Positions 33,463 through 42,660 of a stretch of DNA of 64,000 nucleotides are shown in pieces. Each line of letters opens with the position of its first letter. Position 1 is the first letter of the stretch. The notes under the pieces were generated by a model that saw only the letters and a list, made by a program, of their open reading frames with translations, was not told where the DNA came from and searched no databases. The position numbers were made by a program, and so were the translations under genes. The DNA is taken from NCBI GenBank assembly GCA_021151835.1, contig JAGKWO010000007.1, forward strand, positions 62,001-126,000, written 5' to 3'. The stretch is from Gammaproteobacteria bacterium (GTDB lineage: Bacteria; Pseudomonadota; Gammaproteobacteria; Pseudomonadales; Cellvibrionaceae).

Positions 33463-36132
33463 TCACGGGGGACAGCGGTTGCTTCTTCCGTGGTCATTCA
33501 TTAAGTTTATAAATTTCTCTTCCTGACATAAGACATCAAACCAGGCAAAATTGAACCAAATACTGTTCAAGCCATTGTTTAACGTTGTTTCAATGTTCAA
33601 TAGGGCAGATGCATTATTTTTGGCAATTGTGTGAACCAGTGCTGCGGTATACAGGGTGTCAATATTCTGCGGGTCTTCCTTTTCTAACTGTTGCAATGCA
33701 ATTAATGCTTTAGTTATGTTACCTGTATGCGCATAAGCCTGCGCGAGATTCCTTAACGCCTCACCATTTTTATTTTTGGGGTCTATGGAGTCAATAATTT
33801 TCTTGTATTTAGTTTTTGCAGATTCAACATCACCTGAAAGATTCTCCGCATCAGCCTTGTTTAATAAAATAGTATTAAGTTGAGGTGCTAACTTCTCCGC
33901 TTTGTCAAACAATGCAAGTGCGGCACTATAATTTTTCATCAATAAGTGGCATAGGCCGAGGTTTCCCAAGCTGAGGATATCATCAGGTTTTTGCGCTAAT
34001 GCTTTTTCAAAGGAGCGGCTTGCCTCAAGTGTATTACCCTCGGTGAGCGCAACGTTACCATTAACGCTGTGTGCTTTATAATAATTTGGCGACAACGCTA
34101 TAGATTCGCTGATATATTTTTTGGCTTGAGTTGTGTTTCCTGAATACCAGTAGGCATTTGCCAGATTGAAAAAATTGCTTGCTGTCGGGCGTGCTTTAAG
34201 TGATGCACTGTAATAATTGATGGCCGATTCATAATCATTTTGCGCCATTGCTCCATAACCAAGCAGTTCATTAATTGTTGATGTGCTGGTAGTCGATTTT
34301 TTAATGTCGTCCACAATTGTTGCTGCCGCTTGAAGGTTCCCTTTAGCAATTTCAAGGTAGTACAAGTTGTACATGTGGCTAAGTGATTTTTTGTTTTGAA
34401 CAAAACTTAATAGCTTTTCCAGTCTATCCAGGTAATCAACTATCTGTGTTTCGTGGTAAAGATCAATCGCTGCATCTTTGTATAGTGTTTGAAACGTGGG
34501 CGTTTCCCGGATTGGAGAACTGAGTGCATCGAGATCAGTTAATAGTTTTAAACTTGTTCCTTTTTCGCGGTATTCAAGGTTTGCCTTTATCAATGCATAG
34601 TATTCTTTTTCGTCGATATTCTTTAACGTACTACTAAAATATTGAGAGTATAGATTCCCTATATTGTTTTGGGTCGTATCTGCAACGGAGGCATAATTAT
34701 CTGTTAATACATCCACCTTTTTGGAGCTGACCACCCTTAACCGATTTTTTTGTGGTTCTTTTTCGGCTGCAAGCCGTGTAAAGGTTAATGAGCAGGATTC
34801 GATCTTGCATTGTATTTCTACGGTAATTAACTCATCAGCTATAGTTGCTTTAAGAATTGCCTCGTTATCTCCGTTTACATCGATGATTTCGGTGTCCGGA
34901 ATTAAATAATAATCAGGTAGTTGAATGACGCTTTGTTGGATCGCATCATAAACTACGTTTTTCACCAACTCCTGCTGCGACTCCTGCATGCCCTCCGCCG
35001 TTAATTTCGGTGGAATCACCGCCACATATTTCGGTGGTTTGGGTTGTAATTGCCAGACAACAACCCCCGCGATAATTAAAAAACTTGCCGTCGCTGAGCC
35101 AACAATAATTTTATTGTTGGCGATATAGTTTTTAATTTTCTGCCAAATGGAGTTTTTTGGAGCAACTGCCGCTGCAACAAAGCGTGTATCAAATGTGGGG
35201 TGATCCTGGGTGCGCACGGTTTTGGTGTTGGCAGCTAACGGAATTGCCAACGCTTGCGTGTCATCGCCAAACAAATCGTTGTGCCAGGTTAATTCCTTGA
35301 GTTTTGCAAATTGCGCCGCTACCCAATGGGTGTTGTCCGGGCGTTTATCGGGATCTTTGGATAACAGCTGGCCAAGCAGGTCGATAAACTCCACCGGCAA
35401 ATCCGGATTATGTTTTTGCGGTGCCGTCGGCGGGTGGGAAATAATCCGCTGCATGGTTTGCAATTTGTTGTTGGTGTCGCCAAAAGGATGCGCGCCGCAG
35501 AGCAATTGGTACGCGAGGATACCTAACGAAAATAAATCGCTTTTAAAGTTAATGGTTTCGCCCATGGCCTGTTCGGGAGACATGGAACAATAACTGCCGG
35601 CGACGTGATCAGTAATCGTGGCATTAAAGTCTTGCGATTTGGCGATGCCAAGGTCGGTAATTTTTGCCTGGCCGCGTTTGTTGATCAGGATATTTTCAGT
35701 TTTTAAATCGCGGTGAATAATACCGGCGTCGTGTGCAACCGCGAGGCCTTCACTAATTTGTACCAGCCATTGCAGGCGTTGCGTAATAGGCACCAGGTGC
35801 TCGCGCAAATAAAGGTGCAGGTTTTGGCCATCGACCAGTTCCATCACCAGTGCGACTTGTTCGGGCGCTTCAATAAAATCGTAAATCTGGACAATATTCG
35901 GATGATTTAATTTGGCGAGCAAGAGCGCTTCGCGTTTAAACCGTTCAATGTAATGGGCTTCAAATAATTCGGTACGCAAACATTTAATAGCGACATCGCG
36001 CTCCAGCCGCGTATCGCGCGCGCGATACACCAAACCCATACCGCCGCGACCAATGCAGTCGCGCAATTGATAATGCCCCAGTTGAACCGGGGCATTGTCG
36101 TTGGCGGAGTGGGGTGGAGAGTTATTCATCAA
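33463..36132 (-). CDS. Membrane Ser/Thr protein kinase with C-terminal TPR domain
   Basis: An 889-aa Hanks-type kinase. The domain spans about 18-285 with glycine loop GRGGMGLVY, lysine in VAIKCL, HRDLKTEN and DLG in place of DFG. One transmembrane segment follows at about 340-360 (SATASFLIIAGVVVW), then an unassigned region and about seven tetratricopeptide repeats (about 600-860). The layout puts the kinase in the cytoplasm and the TPR part in the periplasm. It lies 7 bp after the FHA gene and is co-transcribed with it, a common phospho-signal pair. Substrates are unknown. Confidence 0.9.
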   Translation of the reverse strand: MMNNSPPHSANDNAPVQLGHYQLRDCIGRGGMGLVYRARDTRLERDVAIKCLRTELFEAHYIERFKREALLLAKLNHPNIVQIYDFIEAPEQVALVMELVDGQNLHLYLREHLVPITQRLQWLVQISEGLAVAHDAGIIHRDLKTENILINKRGQAKITDLGIAKSQDFNATITDHVAGSYCSMSPEQAMGETINFKSDLFSLGILAYQLLCGAHPFGDTNNKLQTMQRIISHPPTAPQKHNPDLPVEFIDLLGQLLSKDPDKRPDNTHWVAAQFAKLKELTWHNDLFGDDTQALAIPLAANTKTVRTQDHPTFDTRFVAAAVAPKNSIWQKIKNYIANNKIIVGSATASFLIIAGVVVWQLQPKPPKYVAVIPPKLTAEGMQESQQELVKNVVYDAIQQSVIQLPDYYLIPDTEIIDVNGDNEAILKATIADELITVEIQCKIESCSLTFTRLAAEKEPQKNRLRVVSSKKVDVLTDNYASVADTTQNNIGNLYSQYFSSTLKNIDEKEYYALIKANLEYREKGTSLKLLTDLDALSSPIRETPTFQTLYKDAAIDLYHETQIVDYLDRLEKLLSFVQNKKSLSHMYNLYYLEIAKGNLQAAATIVDDIKKSTTSTSTINELLGYGAMAQNDYESAINYYSASLKARPTASNFFNLANAYWYSGNTTQAKKYISESIALSPNYYKAHSVNGNVALTEGNTLEASRSFEKALAQKPDDILSLGNLGLCHLLMKNYSAALALFDKAEKLAPQLNTILLNKADAENLSGDVESAKTKYKKIIDSIDPKNKNGEALRNLAQAYAHTGNITKALIALQQLEKEDPQNIDTLYTAALVHTIAKNNASALLNIETTLNNGLNSIWFNFAWFDVLCQEEKFINLMNDHGRSNRCPP

Positions 36133-36139
36133 TTAACAA

Positions 36140-37111
36140 TCAACTCTCGAGGTACGAGGAGGCGAGTGTGAGTTTGTCGCCTTTATAAATTTTAAATTTT
36201 TCGCAACCAAAGCGAATCTTCCCGCCGCGCCTTTCCAGCAGGCATTGCTGGCCCAATGCATCGGGCAGGATGTCTGCCAATTGTTTGCGCGCGCGGAAAA
36301 TCTGGATGTTCATGTGGGTTGAATCCAACCCTAATTCTGCAGCGAGTTGATCGGCGTAAACCCAGCCCTGGCTTTTGCTATCGAGTCCGCGCGTTGCATC
36401 TTCCGCACGGTGACGGGCAAGTTGCAGCAATAAATAGTGATGCGTGCGCACGGCGAGATCCAGCGGTTGCTGGTGATGCAATTCGAGCTGGGTGGTCTCT
36501 TCATCCAGGCTCATATTAAAAATAAATTCGTAATCATTGATGTGGCGCGAGGCTTTGGTTTCAGTCGGGCCATAAATTTGCGCGCGCAGGAACTGCCAGT
36601 GCGTGTTGTCAAATTGCACCAGGTCACCGTCGTTTAATTCAATAGGTTCTTCCTGCTGCTGATGCAGTGGCTCGCGAAACCATTGTTGTTGGTCTTCGTT
36701 AAAATAAACAGCCAGTTCCGGGGTATTGGCATCGGGCAATAAATGGTATCGGCTCAAATAAATCGGCGGGCTAATTTGCGGTGTTTGGCCTAACGGCCAC
36801 AGCATATCTGCCGGGGCGGCAAGATCGATCACTTTCAAACCGGGATCACTTTGCTCGGCAAAATGAATTTCATCGCCCGTTGCCAGGTCGTGGCATTCGC
36901 CCTGGCCAAGGCTTATCCCATTGATCCAGGTGCCGTTAAGGCCGAGGTTTTTAATGCGCCAGTGACGGCCATTCCATTCAATTGCCGCATGCAATTTGGA
37001 CACATAGGGTTTGTCGATGTGTGTATTCACACTGGCCGCCAACCGACCAAAGGTGTGGTGGGGGGCCAGCGGGAAATAGGTTTCTGTTGCTACATCCAGC
37101 AGATAGGCCAT
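36140..37111 (-). CDS. FHA-domain protein with C-terminal winged-helix-like region
   Basis: A 323-aa cytoplasmic protein. The FHA domain (about 15-95) has the GR, SKLHA and NGTWING motifs that bind phosphothreonine. A second phosphate-independent FHA-like or linker part follows, and the C terminus (about 215-323, AAELGLDSTHMNIQIFRARKQL) looks like a winged-helix DNA-binding or effector-type domain. The pairing with the kinase suggests it reads the kinase output and may regulate transcription. Confidence 0.8.
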   Translation of the reverse strand: MAYLLDVATETYFPLAPHHTFGRLAASVNTHIDKPYVSKLHAAIEWNGRHWRIKNLGLNGTWINGISLGQGECHDLATGDEIHFAEQSDPGLKVIDLAAPADMLWPLGQTPQISPPIYLSRYHLLPDANTPELAVYFNEDQQQWFREPLHQQQEEPIELNDGDLVQFDNTHWQFLRAQIYGPTETKASRHINDYEFIFNMSLDEETTQLELHHQQPLDLAVRTHHYLLLQLARHRAEDATRGLDSKSQGWVYADQLAAELGLDSTHMNIQIFRARKQLADILPDALGQQCLLERRGGKIRFGCEKFKIYKGDKLTLASSYLES

Positions 37112-37375
37112 AAAGGTTTCCGTGCAATTAAAGGCACAGCGTGTGGTGCTTAGTTCCTGGCTCCGGTGATGATCCTTTAATAGAGAAACGCTGGGGGCCT
37201 GCTTTTCTGTTATTTCTTCAGGTTAGTTGTAATTCTGTGTAATAGGCAATTATCGGGCCGGGCTATAGATTGCCACAAGATGCCGGTGTTTTCCCATCGT
37301 CGCAGTTGTTATCAGGAGCCAAGGGTACCTGGTGGTCTGCGATGGCCTGATGAATAGTACCATGAGATTGTTCCT

Positions 37376-38584
37376 ATGATTGGCCTCTTTAAAGCGTCCA
37401 ATACCCATAAGCCCGTTGCGCGTGCAATCCATAAATTCAATCAGTCCTCCACCGCGAAATGGGTACCGGTCAATAAAAGTTTTATCACCCTTACCAAAAT
37501 TATTTTACGCGCGGCAAGTGAACGTTTAAGCCTTGCCCAATTGGCAATTACCTTGCGTTGCGTGACTCACCAGGGCTATCGCCATTTGCTGCTGGTTAAT
37601 GACGCACAAGACTTGCAGGTAGCGGCAATCGGCCAGACGGAAGAGTTCATTATTTCCGCGCAGGATTCTATCGGTGCGCCCTTTGCAAACTTTAAAGCCG
37701 AGGCAGCTTACAGTTTGCCAATCGATTTTAAACCGCCACAAGGAAATATCCAGCGCCTCGGATATCTGGTGGCGCAATCCCGGCCGGGTTGTGCAATCAA
37801 GCGTGAACAGGTGATAAAAGACCTGGCACTGGTGGCTGATGAAATTGTGCGCACTATCGGGCGTTACCAAACTCGCTATCGCGCCATCCATGTGTATGGC
37901 GACCAGAGTTACTGGATTGGCAATAGCAAGGCATTACGCCTGCTCGATCAGCAGATGGATTTGCTGGCCAAAGGGAATTTGCCGGTGCTGGTGCGTGCGG
38001 ATAAGGGGACCGGCAAGGTGATTGCGGCGCGCAGTTTGCACTGTTTGGGGCGGCCGGAGCTGGCTCCATTTATCGAATCGGATTGCACCGAATGGGAGCA
38101 GGGAAATGCGGCGAGTATCCTGCAATCCCTCCATAGTTTTGCTAACGGAGGCACTTTGTTCTTACGCAATCTGGATGCATTATCGCCCGGTGATTTCCAG
38201 CATTTGCATGAATTCTGGCGGCAGGCCTCCCAAGCCGAATTTGATGGCAGCTACAGTTTGAAATTAATCGTCAGCCTGAGTCGCTTTGATTGCACCTTGA
38301 GCAAAATGCAGCACCACTGGCTGCAGCACAATACACGTGAATTGCACTTGCCCAGCCTGAAGGAGCGCCGCGAAGATATTCGCGATCTCGCCCAGTTTTT
38401 TATTGGTGAATTTGCGTTGGGCGATGGTGTGGATTTAACCGAAGACGCCTGGCGCTCGCTGGAAGCAGCGCCCTGGCAAGGTAATGTCGAACAGCTAAAG
38501 CAAATGATCAAAAAGCTGGTACTGATAGCGGATGGCAGTTTAATTAATGCCGAAGAATTAGCCCCCTTGCTGGAATTGCACTAA
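37376..38584 (+). CDS. Degenerate sigma-54-activator-like AAA+ protein
   Basis: A 402-aa protein whose residues 175-400 follow the NtrC central domain, but key elements are missing. Walker A GETGTGKE is ADKGTGKV, the GAFTGA sigma-54 loop is absent, and there is no C-terminal helix-turn-helix. GGTLFLRNLDALSP corresponds to Walker B and LPSLKERREDI to the sensor region. The N-terminal part (1-170) resembles no sensor I know. A related design, VpsR/FleQ-like or a T6SS-linked pseudo-activator, is possible. It is divergent from the FHA-kinase operon. Confidence 0.7.
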   Translation: MIGLFKASNTHKPVARAIHKFNQSSTAKWVPVNKSFITLTKIILRAASERLSLAQLAITLRCVTHQGYRHLLLVNDAQDLQVAAIGQTEEFIISAQDSIGAPFANFKAEAAYSLPIDFKPPQGNIQRLGYLVAQSRPGCAIKREQVIKDLALVADEIVRTIGRYQTRYRAIHVYGDQSYWIGNSKALRLLDQQMDLLAKGNLPVLVRADKGTGKVIAARSLHCLGRPELAPFIESDCTEWEQGNAASILQSLHSFANGGTLFLRNLDALSPGDFQHLHEFWRQASQAEFDGSYSLKLIVSLSRFDCTLSKMQHHWLQHNTRELHLPSLKERREDIRDLAQFFIGEFALGDGVDLTEDAWRSLEAAPWQGNVEQLKQMIKKLVLIADGSLINAEELAPLLELH

Positions 38585-38659
38585 TTATTGATGTCGCGGC
38601 TGCCGCTGCCGCGATTCCTCCCTCGATGTTCCCCTGCACATAGACCTTATCCCGCTTTG

Positions 38660-38688
38660 TTGTCCCCCTGCGGGGGCGGGGTTATACT
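38660..38688 (+). promoter_or_regulatory. Sigma-70-type promoter of the lptM-lysA operon
   Basis: TTGTCC, a 17-bp spacer and TATACT lie 69 bp before lptM. The spacer is GC-rich with a CCCCTGCGGGG dyad. Confidence 0.55.
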
Positions 38689-38756
38689 GCCCCGTCTTTT
38701 ACCCGGCCCCGGGTTGCCGAATTGGCAATCCAAGGGGTGTAATCGGATTTGTGCCT

Positions 38757-38945
38757 ATGAAATTCCCTGCGGTTTTGTTATTGCTTTGCCTTGGTATTTC
38801 CTGCCTTGGGCTCAGTGCTTGTGGCCAGAAAGGCCCGCTGTTTTTACCATCAGAACAACCCGAGCAAGGTAGTGGCGACAAACCTGACGCATCGACTAAC
38901 GAGCCCGCTGTAGATAAAACCCAAAAACCGGCAGGCGCTCCCTGA
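38757..38945 (+). CDS. lptM: LPS-assembly lipoprotein LptM (YifL)
   Basis: A 62-aa lipoprotein with a signal peptide ending in the lipobox LSAC, followed by the signature GQKGPLFLP and a low-complexity tail. LptM binds the LptD/E translocon at the outer membrane and helps its oxidative maturation. The start at 38757 is preferred over GTG 38751. It sits just before lysA, as in many proteobacteria. Confidence 0.9.
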   Translation: MKFPAVLLLLCLGISCLGLSACGQKGPLFLPSEQPEQGSGDKPDASTNEPAVDKTQKPAGAP

Positions 38946-38993
38946 TTTTTCATCCACCCGATTTTTCCATCTGATTGTTGATCGAGATTGTTT

Positions 38994-40241
38994 ATGCAGC
39001 ATTTCACCACCCGCAATGGCGAACTCTACGTTGAAGATACCCCACTGAGCGCCGTTGCCGAACGCTTCGGTACCCCCTGCTATGTATACAGCCGCGCGGC
39101 GTTTACGCAGCAGTATTTATCCTACGCCCAGGCGTTGGGTTCGCACCCGGGCATGATTTGTTATGCGATCAAAGCCAACTCCAACCTGGCGATTTTAAAT
39201 ATGCTCGCCAAACTTGGTGCCGGTTTTGACATCGTTTCCGGTGGTGAATTGGAGCGTGTCTTGCGCGCTGGTGGTAATCCGGCGCGGATCGTATTTTCCG
39301 GTGTAGGTAAAACTGCCGAAGAAATTGCGCGCGCGCTCGACGTGGGTATTTTCTGTTTTAACGTGGAATCGGAAGCGGAGTTGGAATTGCTCGCACAGGT
39401 TGCCGTAGCGAAAGGCACGGTGGCGAATATTTCGCTGCGGGTAAATCCGGATGTGGATGCAAATACCCATCCTTATATTTCTACTGGTTTGAAAGAAAAT
39501 AAATTCGGCATCGCCATTGAACGCGCACCGGCGGTTTATGCGCGTGCTGCCGAATTGCCCGGTCTCGCAATCAAAGGCCTTGATTGCCACATCGGTTCGC
39601 AATTAACGCAACTCACCCCCTTCCTGGATGCGCTCGACCGCCTGTTAATCCTCGTTGATGAGCTGGCGAGCAAAAATATCCATATTTCCCATCTCGATTT
39701 GGGTGGCGGCCTGGGGGTGACCTATCGCAACGAAACACCACCGCCGGTGGCGGAATACATGGCGGCGATCAAAGCCAAATTGGGTGAGCGCAAACTGGCG
39801 CTGATGTTTGAGCCGGGCCGTTCAATTTCTGCCAACTCCGGTGTGTTGCTCACTAAAGTCATGTTTTTGAAACCGACGGAGCATAAAAATTTCGCGGTGA
39901 TTGACGCGGCCATGAATGACAATATTCGTCCATCTTTATACCAGGCATGGCAGGATATCCGCGCGGTTAAACCACGCGATGGCGAAACGAGGAAATGGGA
40001 TTTGGTTGGCCCCATTTGCGAAACCGGTGATTTCCTTGGCAAAGACCGCGATCTGGCAATTGCGCCGGGCGATTTGCTCGCGGTTATGTCGGCAGGTGCG
40101 TATGGTTTCAGCATGAGCTCAAACTACAACACCCGTGGCCGCGCGGCTGAAGTGGTGGTGGATGGCGACCAAATGCATTTGGCGCGCGCGCGCGAAACCT
40201 TTGAAGATATGATCCGCGGTGAAGCCCTTTTGCCTGAATAA
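38994..40241 (+). CDS. lysA: Diaminopimelate decarboxylase
   Basis: A 415-aa PLP enzyme that decarboxylates meso-diaminopimelate to lysine. CYAIKANSN carries the PLP lysine, and HIGSQL, EPGRSI and CETGDFLGKDR are the expected substrate and cofactor motifs. The next metabolic gene is dapF, so the last two steps of lysine synthesis are together. The start at 38994 (MQHFTTR) is taken; an upstream TTG at 38988 is unlikely. Confidence 0.97.
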   Translation: MQHFTTRNGELYVEDTPLSAVAERFGTPCYVYSRAAFTQQYLSYAQALGSHPGMICYAIKANSNLAILNMLAKLGAGFDIVSGGELERVLRAGGNPARIVFSGVGKTAEEIARALDVGIFCFNVESEAELELLAQVAVAKGTVANISLRVNPDVDANTHPYISTGLKENKFGIAIERAPAVYARAAELPGLAIKGLDCHIGSQLTQLTPFLDALDRLLILVDELASKNIHISHLDLGGGLGVTYRNETPPPVAEYMAAIKAKLGERKLALMFEPGRSISANSGVLLTKVMFLKPTEHKNFAVIDAAMNDNIRPSLYQAWQDIRAVKPRDGETRKWDLVGPICETGDFLGKDRDLAIAPGDLLAVMSAGAYGFSMSSNYNTRGRAAEVVVDGDQMHLARARETFEDMIRGEALLPE

Positions 40242-40252
40242 ACAATTGGATA

Positions 40253-40600
40253 ATGAAATTTTCCTACTTATTTTGTGGAGTTGGCAAAATCAAAAAGTTT
40301 TTTTTAATAGCGGCTCTGGTCTTGTTTTCATTTCCTGCACTAGCGGGAGAATACACCGGTAAAGTCAAAGCCATGTATGTAGATCAGTATGGGAGGGTTT
40401 TACTCAATATTGATGGACCCGGGCAGCCAAATTGTCACCAGGCTTTATGGCAATTTAACTTTAATTTGTCAGGTACAAGTGCGAAGGAATGGTTCAGTAT
40501 GTTGCTGGCAACAAGGGCAATGGGCACCAGTATTCGGCTTGGTTATGTAGATAACCCGGCGGGTGAATGTACAGTGGTTTACTTTTATTTCCTCGATTGA
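40253..40600 (+). CDS. Small secreted protein of unknown function
   Basis: A 115-aa protein with a signal peptide (KKFFLIAALVLFSFPALA-GE cleavage near residue 31). The mature part is about 84 residues with two cysteines (NCHQALW and GECTVVY) that could form a disulfide. It is inserted 11 bp after lysA, between lysA and dapF, where most relatives have nothing. I do not recognise the family. Its composition resembles small periplasmic or secreted beta-proteins. Confidence 0.65.
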   Translation: MKFSYLFCGVGKIKKFFLIAALVLFSFPALAGEYTGKVKAMYVDQYGRVLLNIDGPGQPNCHQALWQFNFNLSGTSAKEWFSMLLATRAMGTSIRLGYVDNPAGECTVVYFYFLD

Positions 40601-40674
40601 TGTGCGCGAGATGTGACTGATTAGAGGTTCCCGTATTTCGATAGGCTCCATACGGACCACAGGCGACGGAAATT

Positions 40675-41508
40675 ATGATGCGTTTACGTTTTAGCAAAAT
40701 GCACGGTTTGGGTAACGACTTCGTCGTAATCGACGGGGTTAGCCAAAATGTGCGTTTGACACCGGAAAAAATCCGCGCCATTGCCGATCGCAATTTTGGT
40801 GTGGGTTGCGACCAGATTTTATTGGTTGAAACACCCGAGACACCCGATGTGGATTTTCGCTATCGCATTTTTAATTGTGACGGCAGCGAAGTAGAAAATT
40901 GCGGTAATGGTGCGCGCTGTTTTGCGGTCTTTGTGCGCGAGCGCAAGCTTACCGGCAAGAGTGTGATTAAAGTAGAAACTGCAGGCGGCCTGATCGAGTT
41001 GCGGGTGCAACAGGACGAACAGGTCAGTGTGGATATGGGCGTGCCCCGTTTGGAACCAACCCAAATCCCATTCGTTGCTGATGCACGTGCAATGACTTAC
41101 CCCATTGATGTTGCCGGAAAAAGTTATGACATCTCCGCCGTTTCCATGGGGAATCCGCACGGCGTATTGGTGGTTGATAACGTAAAAACTGCGCCAGTGG
41201 CGGAAATCGGGCCTATCATTGAAAAACATCCGCGCTTTCCCGCGCGCGTCAACGTCGGTTTTATGCAAATCGTTGCGCGCAATGAAATTAATCTGCGCGT
41301 TTTTGAACGCGGTGTCGGTGAAACATTAGCGTGTGGTACCGGTGCCTGTGGTGCGGTCGTTGCTGGCCGTTTGCGCGGTTTGCTGGATGATAAAGTGAAA
41401 GTCAATTTACCTGGCGGCAGTTTGCATATTCAATGGGCGGGCGATGGACAATCAGTAATAATGACCGGCCCGGCTGTGACTGTATTCCATGGGCAAATAA
41501 AAATTTGA
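40675..41508 (+). CDS. dapF: Diaminopimelate epimerase
   Basis: A 277-aa epimerase converting LL- to meso-diaminopimelate. Both catalytic cysteines are present: ENCGNGARC and ACGTGACGA. MHGLGNDF near the N terminus is the family signature. Two adjacent ATGs (40675 and 40678) serve as possible starts. It belongs to the lptM-lysA-dapF-DUF484-xerC block. Confidence 0.97.
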   Translation: MMRLRFSKMHGLGNDFVVIDGVSQNVRLTPEKIRAIADRNFGVGCDQILLVETPETPDVDFRYRIFNCDGSEVENCGNGARCFAVFVRERKLTGKSVIKVETAGGLIELRVQQDEQVSVDMGVPRLEPTQIPFVADARAMTYPIDVAGKSYDISAVSMGNPHGVLVVDNVKTAPVAEIGPIIEKHPRFPARVNVGFMQIVARNEINLRVFERGVGETLACGTGACGAVVAGRLRGLLDDKVKVNLPGGSLHIQWAGDGQSVIMTGPAVTVFHGQIKI

Positions 41509-41532
41509 TCGCTCTCCAATAAGCAGACCGTT

Positions 41533-42225
41533 ATGAACGAACACATTGCTACCCTTGCTGATCCGCTGGAACCGGAACAAATCGAAGCTTACTTGCGTGA
41601 GCATCCGGATTTTTTTGAACAGCACTCCGATCTGCTTGCTGAATTGACGTTGCCCCATGAATCGGGTTCGGCCGTTTCATTGGTAGAGCGGCAGGTTGCA
41701 ATCCTGCGTGAACGCAATATTGATATGCGCCATCGCCTGAGTAAATTGCTCGATAATGCGCGCGATAACGACAAACTGTTTGATAAAAGCAAACGCCTGG
41801 TATTGAGCTTGCTGGAAGGCCAGGACATGGGCGATATCCTTGACGCATTGCATTACAGCTTCGATAAGGATTTCAATATCCATTTCACCAGCGTCATTCT
41901 GTTAGGTAATCCCGATAAAGTTCCCAGTAGCCAGGCGCGTGTGGTTTCACTGTCTGAAGCCCGCGAGTATATCGGCCCGCTGTTAAAAAACAGTCGCGCG
42001 GTTTGTGGCACCCTGGGTGAGAAGGAAATGCAATTTTTGTTTGGCGATCACGCCAGTGAAATTGGTTCAATCGCTACGGTGCCGTTAGTTCATGGCAGTG
42101 CATTCGGGTTGCTCACTATCGGCAATCGCGATCCGCAATATTATCGCTCCAGTATGGGCACTTTGTTTTTGAGTTATATCGCGGAAGTGTTGAATCGCTT
42201 GTTGCCAAAATATTTGCCGCGCTGA
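41533..42225 (+). CDS. DUF484 family protein
   Basis: A 230-aa soluble protein with a short N-terminal helical region (YLREHPDFFEQHSDLL) and a GAF-like domain (about 95-225). It is the conserved companion of dapF and xerC in Pseudomonas-type genomes. The biochemical function is not known. It begins 24 bp after dapF and is very likely co-transcribed. Confidence 0.92.
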   Translation: MNEHIATLADPLEPEQIEAYLREHPDFFEQHSDLLAELTLPHESGSAVSLVERQVAILRERNIDMRHRLSKLLDNARDNDKLFDKSKRLVLSLLEGQDMGDILDALHYSFDKDFNIHFTSVILLGNPDKVPSSQARVVSLSEAREYIGPLLKNSRAVCGTLGEKEMQFLFGDHASEIGSIATVPLVHGSAFGLLTIGNRDPQYYRSSMGTLFLSYIAEVLNRLLPKYLPR

Positions 42226-42249
42226 GTTTAACCCCGCTTGTGCGACATC

Positions 42250-42646
42250 AGGTATGAACTTTATGACAAGGCTGAAACCTGCGCAGCGCCATCCCACGTC
42301 TTCCCTGATATTGCTGTTGAATTTTTCTCACGCGGTGATTCAGCGCCGCCGTTGATTTGTCCCAACGGTTTTCGCATACCCTCATCGTCATGGGATAAAT
42401 TAGCTGGTTTGTTGCCTGCGGGAAATCGCCAGCGCGGGCAGCTTTCCGGGAATTCCGCTGGGTATTATCTCGGGTACAAAAAAATAACCGCTAGTGTCAG
42501 TGGCGAGTTTTGAATTACATTGCCAGTACCAGCGGCAGTTGTCGCCATGGGCGGAATATCATGCGCTGGCAAACTCGGGGCATTTTCCCCAATTATCGGA
42601 ACCTGAAGCGGTTGCTGCGATCAGCAATAATGGTTGGAAACAATAA
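42250..42646 (+). pseudogene. Decayed alpha/beta hydrolase remnant
   Basis: The 435-bp gap between the DUF484 gene and xerC has no intact gene. Pieces in different frames read like an alpha/beta hydrolase: GFRIPSSSWDKLAGLLPAG (oxyanion/N-terminal region), IPLGIISGTKK followed by a stop at 42485, then WAEYHALANSGHFPQLSEPEAVAAI up to a stop at 42646, which matches the C-terminal catalytic-histidine helix. Frame changes and a missing core of about 80-100 residues indicate decay. The identity is by eye only. Confidence 0.5.
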
Positions 42647-42660
42647 AAGGTTAATCCGTT

